From Mediterranea massiliensis (GTDB lineage: Bacteria; Bacteroidota; Bacteroidia; Bacteroidales; Bacteroidaceae): a stretch of DNA of 15,691 nucleotides. The position numbers and the translations under genes are program-made. A model generated the notes under the pieces. It saw nothing but the letters and a program-made list of their open reading frames with translations. It did not search any database and was not told the origin of the DNA. The stretch is taken from positions 1 to 15,691 of the forward strand of contig CATXSD010000058.1 in NCBI GenBank assembly GCA_958402075.1. Direction: 5' to 3'. How positions within the stretch are numbered: the first letter of the stretch is position 1; the number at the start of each line of letters is the position of its first letter. Positions 7,402 through 14,789 of the stretch are shown one piece after another.

Positions 7402-10101
7402 ATGAGTATGAAAGCTGATTTAGGAAAAATTCTCTTCCTTATTTTGTTCCTCACCCTGTCGGCCATGACGGTCATGGCAGGAACCATCCGGGGAACCATC
7501 ACAGACAAACAGACGAAAGAACCGCTGACGGGCGCTACCATCCAGGTGGCGGGCAGCACGACGGGAGCCGTAGCCGACATCGACGGCAACTACAGCCTGC
7601 AAGTGCCCGACGGAGTGTACGACCTCGCCGTGCGCTACGTGGGCTATGTGGACATCACCGCCCGCCAAGTGAGAGTGAACGGCGAAACGGTACTGAACTT
7701 CGAAATGGAAACCGACGCACAGACTTTGGGCGAAGTTTCTGTCGTAGCCAAAAAGAATCTGGAAGGCGAACGTGCCCTGCAAGTGGAACGCCAGAAAGCC
7801 ACACTGGCCATCGAGAATCTGGGTGCCAAGGAAATGGGCATCAAGGGCATCAGCAACGTGCAGGAAGGTGTGAAGCAGATTACAGGCATCTCCATCGCCG
7901 AGTCGGGCCAGCTCATCGTACGCGGGCTGGGCGACCGCTACAGCACCACGACCTTGAACGGACTGCCCATCGCCTCGCCCAACCCCGACAACAAACTCAT
8001 TCCGCTCGACCTCTTTCCCTCGAGTACGGTGCAGAACATCACCGTCAGCAAGGTGTACGACGCCAGCGCCTTTGCCGACTACAGCGGCGCGCACATCGAC
8101 ATCAGCACCAAGGAGAACGTGACGGACGAATTTCTGAACGTCAGCTTCAACGTAGGAGGCAAGTTCAATACCCTGGGACGCGACTTCTATCAGATGGACC
8201 GCAACGGTACGCTGTTCAAGACACCCTCGCTCGACGAAAAGATATACGACATGCCGCTGCTGGACTTCGACGAGTACGTCACCCAAAACAACATCTTCCG
8301 CACGACGTTCGATGTCGACAAGAAAACAGCGCTGCCCGAATTCGGAGGCAACCTGGGCTTCGGACGCAACTTTGCCGTAGGCGGACAGACACTCAGCCTG
8401 CTGGCCTCATTCAGCCTCAGCAACGAGACACAGAAGCTGGACGACGCCTTCTACAAAACCCTCGAAGCTACCGGCAACGTACAGAACGACTTCACCTACG
8501 ACGAATATACCTCCACGCTGAAGATGGCTGCCCTGGCCTCCGTAGGCTACACCCTGCGCCAGCACGACCGCATTGGCTATACCTTCTTCTACGCCCGCAA
8601 TGCCAGTGACTCCTACCAGAGCCGCGCGGGTGTGGACGCCGAAGGACACAACCTGTGGGGCAGCAACGACATCACCCACATCTACACCCTGCAGAACCAC
8701 CAGCTGAACGGACACCATGAGTTCGGCACCCAGTGGCAGCTGAACTGGGCCGGTTCCTATGGCAAGACGGGCAGCGAAGAGCCCGACCGCCGCCAGGTGA
8801 TGTTCACCAAAGACGATGACGGCAACCTGCAGCTCTTCAAGCTGAACCGCCAGGAAACCATGCGCTACTACGGCGACCTGAACGAAGAAGAGTGGGTAGG
8901 AAACGTCGACCTGAAGTACAACTGGACCGAACAGAACTTTGTCAAGATGGGCGTGGCCTACAAGAACAAGGACCGCGACTACATGGGCACCCGCTTCTAC
9001 TACAACGTCAACAAGCTGAACCCCACCATCGACAACATCTACGACACCGACGGCTTCCTCAATCAGGAGAACGTGGAAAACGGCAACATCGTCATCGAAC
9101 GCAAGATGCAGCCCCACGACACCTACCGCGCCGGCATGGACATCTATGCAGGCTACATCCAGACGGACTTCTATCCGCTCAGCTCCCTGCTCGTCAACGT
9201 AGGCCTTCGCTACGAAATGACCAAGCAATGGGTGGAATATGCCATCGAAGGCGACCAGAAGTATCAGCGCCGCCGCGACCTGAACAAGAACGACCTCTTC
9301 CCCACGGTGAACCTGAAATACACCGTCAACGACAAGAACAACCTGCGCATGTCGCTGTCGCGCACCGTGACACGCCCCTCGTTCATCGAGATGGCCCCCT
9401 TCCTCTACCAGGAATCCTACGGTTCGGCCCAGATCCGCGGTAACGAAGAGCTGCAGAACGGATACAACTACAACTTCGACCTGCGCTACGAACGCTTCAA
9501 CCAGAACGGCGACATGCTGTCGGCCACGGTCTACTACAAGTTCCTCGACAAGCCCATCGAACGCATCCAGAAACTGCAGGGCGGTGCCACGATGCACTCC
9601 TTCCAGAATGCCGACCAGGGTATGGCGGCCGGTGTGGAAGTGGAACTGCGCAAGCAGCTGATACGCGACCTGCGCCTGGGGGCCAACGTCTCCTACATGT
9701 ACACCAACGTGAAGCTGCCCGAAGGCGGTGCCTACACCAACAAGGACCGCTCCTTGCAAGGTGCCTCGCCCATCCTGCTGAATGCCGACCTCACCTACTC
9801 GCCCCGCTTCGGCGAAGACCGTCAGCTGAACCTGTCGCTCCTCTACAACCTGCAGGGCAAGCGCATCCATGCCGTCGGCGTATCGCAGCTGGGCGACATC
9901 GACCAGATGCCCGTCCACACGCTGAACTTCAACGCCAGCTACAGCTTCAACCGCCACTTCAGTGCCAAGGTACAGGTGAACGACCTGCTGAACCGCGCCA
10001 TCGTCTTCAAGCAGGAAGTGCCCAAGACCGGCGAATACGTCGAAGTGGAACGCTTCAAGGAAGGCACCAGCTTCGAAGTGGGCGTCAGCTACAACTTTTA
10101 A
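7402..10101 (+). CDS. TonB-dependent outer-membrane receptor with CarboxypepD_reg-like N-terminal domain
   Basis: Energy-coupled outer-membrane transporter, about 899 residues from ATG 7402. A TTG start at 7372 would extend the frame but overlaps the promoter, so I reject it. Residues 1-26 form a signal peptide (MSMKADLGKI...AMTVMA, cleavage before GTIRG). Residues 27-105 form a CarboxypepD_reg-like beta-sandwich (GTITDKQTKEPLTGATI, DIDGNYSLQVPDGVY). The plug runs from about 120 to 240 (NVQEGVKQITGI, IVRGLGDRYSTTTLNGLPI, PLDLFPSSTVQNITVSKVYD). The rest is barrel, ending EVGVSYNF with the usual terminal Phe. No SusD-like gene follows, so this is not a SusC/SusD locus; its partner is more likely the lipoprotein downstream. 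The substrate is unknown. The Pho-box-like promoter hints at a phosphorus-containing substrate, which is inference only. Confidence 0.93.
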   Translation: MSMKADLGKILFLILFLTLSAMTVMAGTIRGTITDKQTKEPLTGATIQVAGSTTGAVADIDGNYSLQVPDGVYDLAVRYVGYVDITARQVRVNGETVLNFEMETDAQTLGEVSVVAKKNLEGERALQVERQKATLAIENLGAKEMGIKGISNVQEGVKQITGISIAESGQLIVRGLGDRYSTTTLNGLPIASPNPDNKLIPLDLFPSSTVQNITVSKVYDASAFADYSGAHIDISTKENVTDEFLNVSFNVGGKFNTLGRDFYQMDRNGTLFKTPSLDEKIYDMPLLDFDEYVTQNNIFRTTFDVDKKTALPEFGGNLGFGRNFAVGGQTLSLLASFSLSNETQKLDDAFYKTLEATGNVQNDFTYDEYTSTLKMAALASVGYTLRQHDRIGYTFFYARNASDSYQSRAGVDAEGHNLWGSNDITHIYTLQNHQLNGHHEFGTQWQLNWAGSYGKTGSEEPDRRQVMFTKDDDGNLQLFKLNRQETMRYYGDLNEEEWVGNVDLKYNWTEQNFVKMGVAYKNKDRDYMGTRFYYNVNKLNPTIDNIYDTDGFLNQENVENGNIVIERKMQPHDTYRAGMDIYAGYIQTDFYPLSSLLVNVGLRYEMTKQWVEYAIEGDQKYQRRRDLNKNDLFPTVNLKYTVNDKNNLRMSLSRTVTRPSFIEMAPFLYQESYGSAQIRGNEELQNGYNYNFDLRYERFNQNGDMLSATVYYKFLDKPIERIQKLQGGATMHSFQNADQGMAAGVEVELRKQLIRDLRLGANVSYMYTNVKLPEGGAYTNKDRSLQGASPILLNADLTYSPRFGEDRQLNLSLLYNLQGKRIHAVGVSQLGDIDQMPVHTLNFNASYSFNRHFSAKVQVNDLLNRAIVFKQEVPKTGEYVEVERFKEGTSFEVGVSYNF

Positions 10102-10112
10102 TGAAACAATGA

Positions 10113-10240
10113 CTGTAGCAGCAGTTTACTACGGATAAACCTACAGTTTAATACGGATAAACCAAGAGTTTAATGCGAATAAACTAATAGTTTAATAAGG
10201 ATAAACTGAGAGTTTATTTCCGGTAAACCAAAAATAAACT
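10113..10240 (+). promoter_or_regulatory. Helically phased palindrome array (22-bp period) upstream of the lipoprotein gene
   Basis: Five copies of GTTTA-N7-TAAAC begin at 10124, 10146, 10168, 10190 and 10212, exactly 22 bp apart. A further TAAAC lies at 10235, 11 bp after the last one, and CTGTAGC at 10113 precedes the array in the same 11-bp phase. The array can be read as five palindromic sites or as twelve 7-bp half-sites every 11 bp; the second reading matches the spacing upstream of the receptor gene. Spacers are only 5 bp, so it is not a CRISPR. It likely binds a regulator for the lipoprotein gene. No convincing -7 element follows, and the remaining 86-base leader is AT-rich. Confidence 0.75.
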
Positions 10241-10326
10241 GGCATACTGCTGTCCTTCAGCTACTTGAATGCAACACTATCAGTAAATATAAAACTTAAA
10301 AACTTAACCATTTAAAACTTTCAATT

Positions 10327-11478
10327 ATGAACAGAAAATTGTTTTCAATGGCCCTTTTGGCCGGGATGACCCTTTTTGCTGCCTGCAGCGAGGATGAGAC
10401 AAACAATAATGGTGACAACGGCATTGCCGACGGCACTACCTTGAGCGGTACCATTACAGAAGATGTTACCTTGAAAGCCGGCAATACATACAAGCTGAGC
10501 GGCGCCTATACCGTTGAAGAAGGCGCTACACTGAACATCGAACAAGGCGTGAAGATCGTTTCGGTTTACGACGACAACGTGGACTATATCCTCATCAAGC
10601 AGGGAGGTAAAATCAATGCCAAAGGTACGGCCGACGCTCCCATCGTGATGACATCCGAAAAAGAAGAAGCCGGAGCCTGGGGCGGCATCCACATCTGCGG
10701 ACGCGCCCATACCAACGCTGAAGGCGGCAAGGGCAGTTCGGAAATCGGCGGTGCCGAATATGGCGGCAACGATGACAAAGACAACTCGGGCACCCTGCAA
10801 TACGTCCGTCTGGAGTACACCGGCTATGCCTTCGACGAGGAGCACGAAGCCAACGGCATCAGCTTCTACGGTGTAGGTAGCGGTACGACGGTAGACCACT
10901 GCGTAGCCTACAAAGGTTCGGACGACGGCTTCGAGTTCTTCGGCGGCTCGGTCAACGTCAGCAACATGGTAGTCATCAGCTGCAGCGACGACTCGTTCGA
11001 CTGGACCGAAGGATGGAACGGTACGGGTACCGACCTCGTAGCCTACCAGGAAGCTGAATCGACCTTGGGTTACGACTGCGACTGCCTGATTGAGGCCGAC
11101 AACAACGAAAACAACTACCAGGCCACTCCGGTAGCCCACCCGACACTGAAAAACCTCATCTTCGTGGGCAACGGCGGCTCCAAGCAGGGCGTACGCCTGC
11201 GCCGTGGCACGCAAGTAACCATGGACAATGCCCAAATCTGCGGCAAAGGCAAGGCACTGACCGTAGAAAGCACCGAAACCGAAACAGCACTGACCGACGG
11301 CACTTCGAGCATCACCAACACCACCATCAGCAATGACGTGGACAGCGAAAAGGGCATCTACACCAACGACGTGTTCGCAGCCGGTACCGGCAACAAGGTA
11401 GACGCCAACCTGAACTATGCTTCGCTGGACGACATCAAGGCTGCCTGCAGCTGGATGGCCGGAAGCTGGGTAGAATAA
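10327..11478 (+). CDS. Surface-type lipoprotein, probable right-handed beta-helix, function unknown
   Basis: A 383-residue lipoprotein. Residues 1-20 are a type II signal peptide with lipobox FAAC (Cys20). The next residues, SEDE, fit the acidic surface-export signal of Bacteroidetes lipoproteins, so it is probably exposed on the outer face of the outer membrane. From about residue 40 the sequence consists of short beta strands and turns (TLKAGNTYKLSGAYTVEEGA, then GGKINAKGTADAPIVMTS), as in right-handed beta-helix proteins. A conserved-looking core, GSDDGFEFFGG (197-207) and SDDSFDWTEGWNG (220-232), is acidic and aromatic. Cysteines occur at 124, 192, 219, 251, 253 and 305, including the CDC pair. 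It follows the receptor gene, with the phased repeat array between them, so a substrate-capturing partner role is plausible. Proteins of this kind are sometimes misnamed 'multidrug transporter'; nothing here supports that. Confidence 0.85.
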   Translation: MNRKLFSMALLAGMTLFAACSEDETNNNGDNGIADGTTLSGTITEDVTLKAGNTYKLSGAYTVEEGATLNIEQGVKIVSVYDDNVDYILIKQGGKINAKGTADAPIVMTSEKEEAGAWGGIHICGRAHTNAEGGKGSSEIGGAEYGGNDDKDNSGTLQYVRLEYTGYAFDEEHEANGISFYGVGSGTTVDHCVAYKGSDDGFEFFGGSVNVSNMVVISCSDDSFDWTEGWNGTGTDLVAYQEAESTLGYDCDCLIEADNNENNYQATPVAHPTLKNLIFVGNGGSKQGVRLRRGTQVTMDNAQICGKGKALTVESTETETALTDGTSSITNTTISNDVDSEKGIYTNDVFAAGTGNKVDANLNYASLDDIKAACSWMAGSWVE

Positions 11479-11515
11479 CGAAACTCACTCTTTGAAATAA
11501 CACACACTTTTTCCT

Positions 11516-11560
11516 GAAGGAGGCATGCCATACAACGGTGTGCCTCCTTCTTCTTTTCTT
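11516..11560 (+). terminator. Rho-independent terminator after the lipoprotein gene
   Basis: GAAGGAGGCATGCC (11516-11529) pairs with GGTGTGCCTCCTTC (11537-11550) over 14 bp with two G-U pairs and a 7-base loop, followed by TTCTTTTCTT. It lies 37 bases after the lipoprotein stop. Its T-run overlaps the stop codon of the convergent channel gene, so the two transcription units abut. Confidence 0.85.
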
Positions 11561-12815
11561 ATTTCTCAGCCAATCTCTGGAGGTCGGCTCCCGACGGCGA
11601 CTGGAAGACCCTGAGTCCGAACTCGGGAATGATGGCCAGCACGTGGTCGAAGACATCGGCCTGCACACCCTCATAGGGTATCCAGTCCTTGATGGTGGAA
11701 AAGAAATACAGTTCGACGGGCAGGCCGTGGTCCGTAGGCTGCAGGTGGCGAACCATGCAGTTCAGCTCCTTGTTCACCACAGGCAGGCTCTTGAGGTAGG
11801 CGGTGAGGTAAGCACGGAACACGCCCAGGTTCGTCTGCCGGCGGCCGTTCACCAGCACCTCGTTGTCGATGCCGTTTTCCGCGTTGTAAGCCTCGACGAC
11901 GGCTTCCGTCCGGTCGATGTACTCCTTCAGCAGTTGTATCTTGCGGTACTTCTCCAGCATCTCGGGCGTGCAGAAACGCACGCTGGTCATGTCGATGTTG
12001 ATGCTGCGCTTCACGCGGCGGCCACCGCTCTCGCGCATGCCGCGCCAGTTCTGGAAGGAGTCGCTCACCAGCAGGTAGGGCGGTATGGTGGTGATGGTAT
12101 TGTCCCAGTTGCGCACCTTCACCGTGTTCAGCGTCACCTCGATGACCGTACCGTCGGCCCCATATTTGGGCATCGTAATCCAGTCGCCCACTTTCAGCAT
12201 GTCGTTGGCCGAGAGCTGCACGCCGCTGACGAAGCCCATGATGCTGTCCTTGAACACCAGCATCAGCACGGCGGCCGAAGCACCCAGACCGGCCAGCAGC
12301 GAGTAGGGCGACTTGCCCAGCAGCTCGGCCACAATCACGATGATGCCTATCAGCCACAGCGACACCTGCAGCGTCTGGAGCAACCCCTTCAGCGGACGGT
12401 CGCGCATGGACTCCTTCGCACTGTAGACGGTATAGGCTGCCTTCAGAAACGCATTGATGAAGAACAGGAAGGAGAAGATGATGTAGATGAAACACAGGCG
12501 GCGGATGAAGTTCAGCGTCACCGAGTCGGTCTGCGCAAAGGCCACCGGCAGAAGCAGGTAGATGACCACGGGCGCCACCATGTGGCTCAGGTAGACCATG
12601 ACGCGGCGGTCGAAGAGGATGTCGTCCCACGTCGCTTTCGTCTTCTGCACCAGGCGGGCAATGGCCCGGAGCAGCACCTTGCGGCAGATGAAGTCGGCAG
12701 CAAAGGCCAGCACCAGCACCAGGGCAAAGGCTATGAACTGGTCGGCCCACCCGGCTGTCTGGGGATTCATGCCCCAGGCTATCAGAATTTCGTCGATATT
12801 GTTCAGCAGTTCCAT
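11559..12815 (-). CDS. ybdG: MscS-family mechanosensitive ion channel, YbdG type
   Basis: Inner-membrane channel that opens under membrane tension or osmotic downshock. The 418-residue length fits the E. coli YbdG branch (about 415). Five hydrophobic segments are apparent at about 25-45, 73-93, 104-124, 148-168 and 173-200. The last is the pore-lining helix (GLGASAAVLMLVFKDSIMGF), followed by the MscS beta domain with VGDWITMPKYGADGTVIEV (209-227), VKVRNWDNTITTIPPYLL (232-249) and FQNWRGMRESGGRRVKRS (254-271), strings characteristic of YbdG. The gene starts 25 bp after the DUF4435 gene ends, on the same strand and with no evident promoter of its own, so it is probably the third gene of that operon. 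Its stop codon lies inside the T-run of the opposing terminator. Confidence 0.93.
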   Translation of the reverse strand: MELLNNIDEILIAWGMNPQTAGWADQFIAFALVLVLAFAADFICRKVLLRAIARLVQKTKATWDDILFDRRVMVYLSHMVAPVVIYLLLPVAFAQTDSVTLNFIRRLCFIYIIFSFLFFINAFLKAAYTVYSAKESMRDRPLKGLLQTLQVSLWLIGIIVIVAELLGKSPYSLLAGLGASAAVLMLVFKDSIMGFVSGVQLSANDMLKVGDWITMPKYGADGTVIEVTLNTVKVRNWDNTITTIPPYLLVSDSFQNWRGMRESGGRRVKRSINIDMTSVRFCTPEMLEKYRKIQLLKEYIDRTEAVVEAYNAENGIDNEVLVNGRRQTNLGVFRAYLTAYLKSLPVVNKELNCMVRHLQPTDHGLPVELYFFSTIKDWIPYEGVQADVFDHVLAIIPEFGLRVFQSPSGADLQRLAEK

Positions 12816-12840
12816 AAATAAGTTTCTATTTGTTAGAGGT

Positions 12841-13845
12841 TCATTCTTCTTTCATCGCCAGAATCCTCTCCACCGACTCGCGCATCCACTGGTAGAGGTA
12901 GAGGCCCTTGTAGCCGTCGTTCTTCTTCAGCATCAGCTGGACGGCCGCCTGGCTGTTCTCGTAGCTGGTCAGTTCGTTGTGGAACTGCTCGTCGTGGATG
13001 GCCAGGCGCTTGATTTCCTTCTCGCGCTCGCGGCGGAGCTGGGTGCAGACGGGGTTGAGCAGCTTCATCACCACGCCGTCCATGATGTGGTGCCCCTGGA
13101 TGTAGAGATAGGTTGTGTCGGGTGTCAGGCCCAGCTGCGTCAGCTCCTCGCCCAGGGCATCGATGTGCTCAATGGTCTGCGGGAAGCGGGTGCGCAGTTC
13201 CGATAGCTTGGCGTCCACCCGTTGCTTCATGTCGTCCAGGCAGCGGTAGAGGTGGTTCAGGCTGACGTCCTGCAGGCGCACGCACTGGTTGAAGTCGTAC
13301 ATGGGAAACGTATTGGTGTCGTGCTGGCGGTAGAACCACACGTGCCAGAGGAAGAGCGGATAGGCCACGCGCGAATAGCGGCGCATGAACTCGGGGAAAT
13401 CTACCAGCTGGCGGTCGTTGAGTGTGGCCTGTACGCAGACCTCGTGCAGGCTCTCGGCATAGCACAGGTAGTTTTCGATGGCATAGGCATAGGTCTGCAG
13501 CACGAAGGGATTCTCGTTGATGCGGCGCGACAAGGCCGTGCCGCCCTGCATCAGGAAGTCGTAGTCGCTGTCCACACAGGCAATGAGGCTGCGCCCCAGC
13601 TCGTCGGCATTGAGCGTGTTGAGCAGCACGGTCTTCTTCCCTTTGGACAGGGAGGTCTGCGAGGGCAGCATCACCTGGAAGTAGCATTCGTCGGTTTCGA
13701 ACTCGGAGAGCAGCGTGCGCCAGAAGGCCACGTCGTCGTAGCTTTCCACATAGGCCACGATGCGGCGACGCTTCTTCCGCGGCGACAGGCGGCGGGCCGC
13801 GTCCAGATAGGCGGAGGTGAGGTTATGGCGGAGAGTGAGAGACAT
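12841..13845 (-). CDS. DUF4435 (TOPRIM-like) protein, AriB-like putative nuclease
   Basis: A 334-residue cytoplasmic protein with DUF4435 features. It has an acidic motif VESYDDVAFW (33-42, E34), a DxD motif in LIACVDSDYDF (87-97, D92 and D94), and AIENYLC (122-128, E124). E plus DxD is the metal-binding pattern of TOPRIM nucleases. In the PARIS anti-phage system the DUF4435 protein AriB is a TOPRIM nuclease held and released by the ATPase AriA. Here the upstream neighbour, 77 bp away, is an ATPase, the same order. The C-terminal half is helical and charged, with no recognisable domain. DUF4435 membership is fairly secure from the motifs; nuclease activity and a defence role are inference. 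Confidence 0.82.
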   Translation of the reverse strand: MSLTLRHNLTSAYLDAARRLSPRKKRRRIVAYVESYDDVAFWRTLLSEFETDECYFQVMLPSQTSLSKGKKTVLLNTLNADELGRSLIACVDSDYDFLMQGGTALSRRINENPFVLQTYAYAIENYLCYAESLHEVCVQATLNDRQLVDFPEFMRRYSRVAYPLFLWHVWFYRQHDTNTFPMYDFNQCVRLQDVSLNHLYRCLDDMKQRVDAKLSELRTRFPQTIEHIDALGEELTQLGLTPDTTYLYIQGHHIMDGVVMKLLNPVCTQLRREREKEIKRLAIHDEQFHNELTSYENSQAAVQLMLKKNDGYKGLYLYQWMRESVERILAMKEE

Positions 13846-13847
13846 AA

Positions 13848-13942
13848 AAATGAAGAATTAAGAATTAAGGATGAAGAATAATGGATGAATGGCGAAAGAA
13901 GAAACTGTACATTGTTAATTCTTCATTCTTCATTCTTCATTT
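13848..13942. repeat. Imperfect inverted repeat filling the ATPase-DUF4435 gap
   Basis: The left arm (about 13848-13883) is built of ATGAAGAATTAAGAATT-like units and the right arm (about 13910-13942) of CTTCATT units. They pair over roughly 30 bases with several mismatches around a 26-base centre. The layout resembles the repeats in the nuoL-M and nuoM-N gaps. The right arm overlaps the last codons of the ATPase gene. Function unknown. Confidence 0.7.
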
Positions 13943-14759
13943 CCTTTGTTATCTCGCTCACCTCCGTCACCGCGTCGAGCCAGCCTTCCATGATGACGGC
14001 GGGCGAGTGGGTACTCAGGATGAGCTGCATCTGCGGGTTCAGGCGGCGTATCATGCCGATGAGCTTCTGCTGCCACTCGATGTGGAGCGAGGCTTCGGGC
14101 TCGTCCATGAAGAGCACACTGTGCGTACCCTCGCGCACGAGGACGGTGAGCAGGATGACCAGCATCTGTTTCTCGCCCGAAGAGAGCTTGTAGGGCAGCA
14201 GGCGTTCGCCGTCCTGATAGAAGGCGATGTCGTTGCTGCGGCGGTCGATGGTCTTGCGCGTATAGCTGAAGAGCTCGTCCACCAGGTCCTGGAAAAGGCG
14301 CTTGGGACGGGAGAGCTGCGGAGCCTGGGCGCGCTGCTGCTCGTCGCCGTTGAGAAGCTCGATCATGCGGTTGCCCACGTTCACCTGATAGTCCAGGTAG
14401 CGGCGTTGCAGCAGGTAGAGCTGCCAGTCGAGTTCGGTGTGCACGTTGGGGTCGGCCATGCGGGCGGTGAAGTCGCCCATGACGAGCGGGCGGTCGTACG
14501 AGCGGATGACGTCGTAGGGGATGCACGTAGCTTCGGCCGGGTCGAAGAAGAGGCGCACGCCGGCCACCTCGCCGTTCTTCATCTCACCCGAAGTGCGGTG
14601 TTCCAGGTAACCGACGGAGCGGTTCAGGATGGTTGTCTTCCCCACCCCGTTAATACCCGAGAGGATGTTGACGTCGGGGCGTAGGTCCCACGCCACGTCG
14701 TAGCGGTGCCACAGGCCGTCAATCTCGATGCGGCGGATATAGTTGGCTTGTATTTCCAT
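13923..14759 (-). CDS. Compact ABC/AAA-type ATPase (AAA_21-like), possible AriA-like partner
   Basis: A 278-residue cytoplasmic P-loop ATPase of the SMC/ABC-like group. Walker A is GINGVGKTT (35-43), the signature loop LSSGEKQ (192-198), Walker B VLFMDEPEASLH (215-226, with E220 as the likely catalytic base), and the switch histidine H251 in LSTHSPA. The segment between Walker A and the signature is only about 150 residues, leaving no room for the long coiled-coil arms of Rad50 or SMC. The start ATG at 14759 lies about 20 bases from a -7 element. The final residues (MKNEE) and stop are encoded within an intergenic repeat. It heads the ATPase-DUF4435-channel unit. An AriA or split-OLD-like sensor role is inferred from the neighbour; housekeeping use is also possible. 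Confidence 0.88.
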   Translation of the reverse strand: MEIQANYIRRIEIDGLWHRYDVAWDLRPDVNILSGINGVGKTTILNRSVGYLEHRTSGEMKNGEVAGVRLFFDPAEATCIPYDVIRSYDRPLVMGDFTARMADPNVHTELDWQLYLLQRRYLDYQVNVGNRMIELLNGDEQQRAQAPQLSRPKRLFQDLVDELFSYTRKTIDRRSNDIAFYQDGERLLPYKLSSGEKQMLVILLTVLVREGTHSVLFMDEPEASLHIEWQQKLIGMIRRLNPQMQLILSTHSPAVIMEGWLDAVTEVSEITKEMKNEE

Positions 14760-14779
14760 ATCGTTTGAAGTTTAGACAA

Positions 14780-14789
14780 GCAAACTTAC
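14780..14789 (-). other. Candidate attachment core (CTnDOT-type GTAnnTTTGC)
   Basis: The minus strand reads GTAAGTTTGC, an exact match to the core consensus used by CTnDOT-family conjugative transposons. It lies between the ATPase gene and the integrase gene, where a left element end would be expected. The match is short and coincides with a promoter-like motif, so chance is a real possibility. Confidence 0.25.
14781..14788 (-). promoter_or_regulatory. -7 promoter element of the ATPase operon
   Basis: The minus strand reads TAAGTTTG, a full match to the Bacteroidetes -7 consensus TAnnTTTG, about 21 bases before the ATPase ATG. No clear TTG-type -33 element is seen at the usual distance. This is the only good promoter signal for the three-gene minus-strand unit. 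Confidence 0.55.

Noticed and set aside
8407..9957. 516-codon open frame antisense to the TonB receptor
   Set aside because: It is Val/Gly/His-rich without motifs and fully inside the receptor gene; a codon-bias shadow.
10113..10240. CRISPR array
   Set aside because: The intervals between the palindromes are only 5 bp and similar to each other, and there are no cas genes; it is a phased regulatory-type repeat.
11538..12821. 427-codon plus-strand frame opposite the channel gene
   Set aside because: The minus strand encodes a clear YbdG-type channel. The plus frame is His/Gln/Val-rich low-complexity sequence.
13222..14684. Plus-strand frames opposite the DUF4435 and ATPase genes
   Set aside because: The minus-strand products have intact catalytic motifs; the plus frames have none.
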